This document shows, in pieces, positions 63,998-64,000 of a stretch of 64,000 nt of DNA. This DNA is from Actibacterium sp. 188UL27-1. GTDB lineage: Bacteria > Pseudomonadota > Alphaproteobacteria > Rhodobacterales > Rhodobacteraceae. A program made the translations under genes and the position numbers. The notes beneath the pieces were generated by a model, which was not told the origin of the DNA, did no database searches, and saw nothing but the letters and a program-made list of their open reading frames with translations. The stretch lies in the NCBI RefSeq assembly GCF_016901225.1, contig NZ_JAFEUL010000002.1, positions 62,001 to 126,000 on the forward strand, given 5' to 3'. The stretch's first letter is position 1. Every line of letters begins with the position of its first letter.

Positions 63998-64000
63998 GTT

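Noticed and set aside
1-64000. CRISPR arrays, tRNA genes, rRNA, prophage or plasmid origin
   Set aside because: No spacer-repeat arrays, no tRNA-like cloverleaf with TTC loop and no phage or replication-initiation genes were seen; the 11-bp arrays are too short-period to be CRISPR.

Overview
The window reads as a chromosomal segment of a GC-rich alphaproteobacterium, most probably of the Rhodobacterales (Roseobacter group). Pointers are the Anbu proteasome-like operon, dnaE beside an ArsR/AHSA1 pair, the yajC-secD-secF-TauE/SafE-Mth938-ccmABCDG order, an Excalibur lipoprotein after gatCA, a DUF1127 protein and an alphaproteobacterial-type RNase P RNA. The taxonomy is inferred from gene content and order. 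There is no prophage, CRISPR array, rRNA or tRNA that I can see.

Layout. 1-5.2 kb: 5'-part of a xanthine dehydrogenase small subunit, an ArsR/AHSA1 pair and dnaE. 5.2-9.3 kb: a membrane protein, a long non-coding gap, a catalytically dead M48-like membrane protein and a Do-family periplasmic protease. 9.3-11.3 kb: a scrap region with a broken GNAT gene, a broken histidine-phosphatase gene, a deleted IS3-family element and a second IS3 fragment. 11.3-15.3 kb: the four-gene Anbu operon (ATP-grasp, alpha-E, transglutaminase, Anbu protease). 15.4-16.8 kb: dtd and a PfkB sugar kinase. 16.8-23.1 kb: a stress-type membrane operon (27-aa microprotein, XpaC, TelA, DUF2927 lipoprotein, SPFH-GYF protein, a decayed DUF4241 gene, a zinc-ribbon membrane protein). 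23.2-31.9 kb: rRNA pseudouridine synthase, tadA, a flippase, a metallo-hydrolase, a chemoreceptor, a ceramidase-like protein, gatCA. 31.9-41 kb: an Excalibur lipoprotein, an AmpD-like amidase with a non-AUG start, rnpB, PAS, rpmG, HIT, GNAT, an unrecognised protein, a Bax-inhibitor-1 protein, DUF1127, LysR, quinone oxidoreductase, XRE and hisN. 41-46.4 kb: an enlarged RND efflux pump and its adaptor. 46.7-52.8 kb: YfgM/BamB/Der, a DUF2235 hydrolase and serS. 52.9-59.4 kb: a pentapeptide-repeat protein, a secreted trypsin-like protease and the Sec accessory operon. 59.5-62.2 kb: cytochrome c maturation genes ccmABCDG. 62.6-64 kb: ilvH and a small membrane protein.

Much of the segment is envelope and protein-quality biology: Sec export (yajC, secDF), outer-membrane assembly (bamB, yfgM-like), periplasmic proteolysis (Do protease, trypsin-like protease), cell-wall recycling (amidase), efflux, cytochrome c maturation and translation fidelity (gatCA, dtd, tadA, serS, rluB, der).

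The most intriguing structure outside genes is a family of short arrays with an exact 11-bp period, built from ATGCACA-like units and ending in ATGCATACG or a close variant. Complete copies lie at 6276-6317, 24491-24543 and 52853-52894, and what looks like the edge of a fourth lies at the window end. I know no named element that matches. The Anbu operon is the best candidate for an incompletely understood protein system. The XpaC/TelA/SPFH operon with its tiny membrane peptide is the second.
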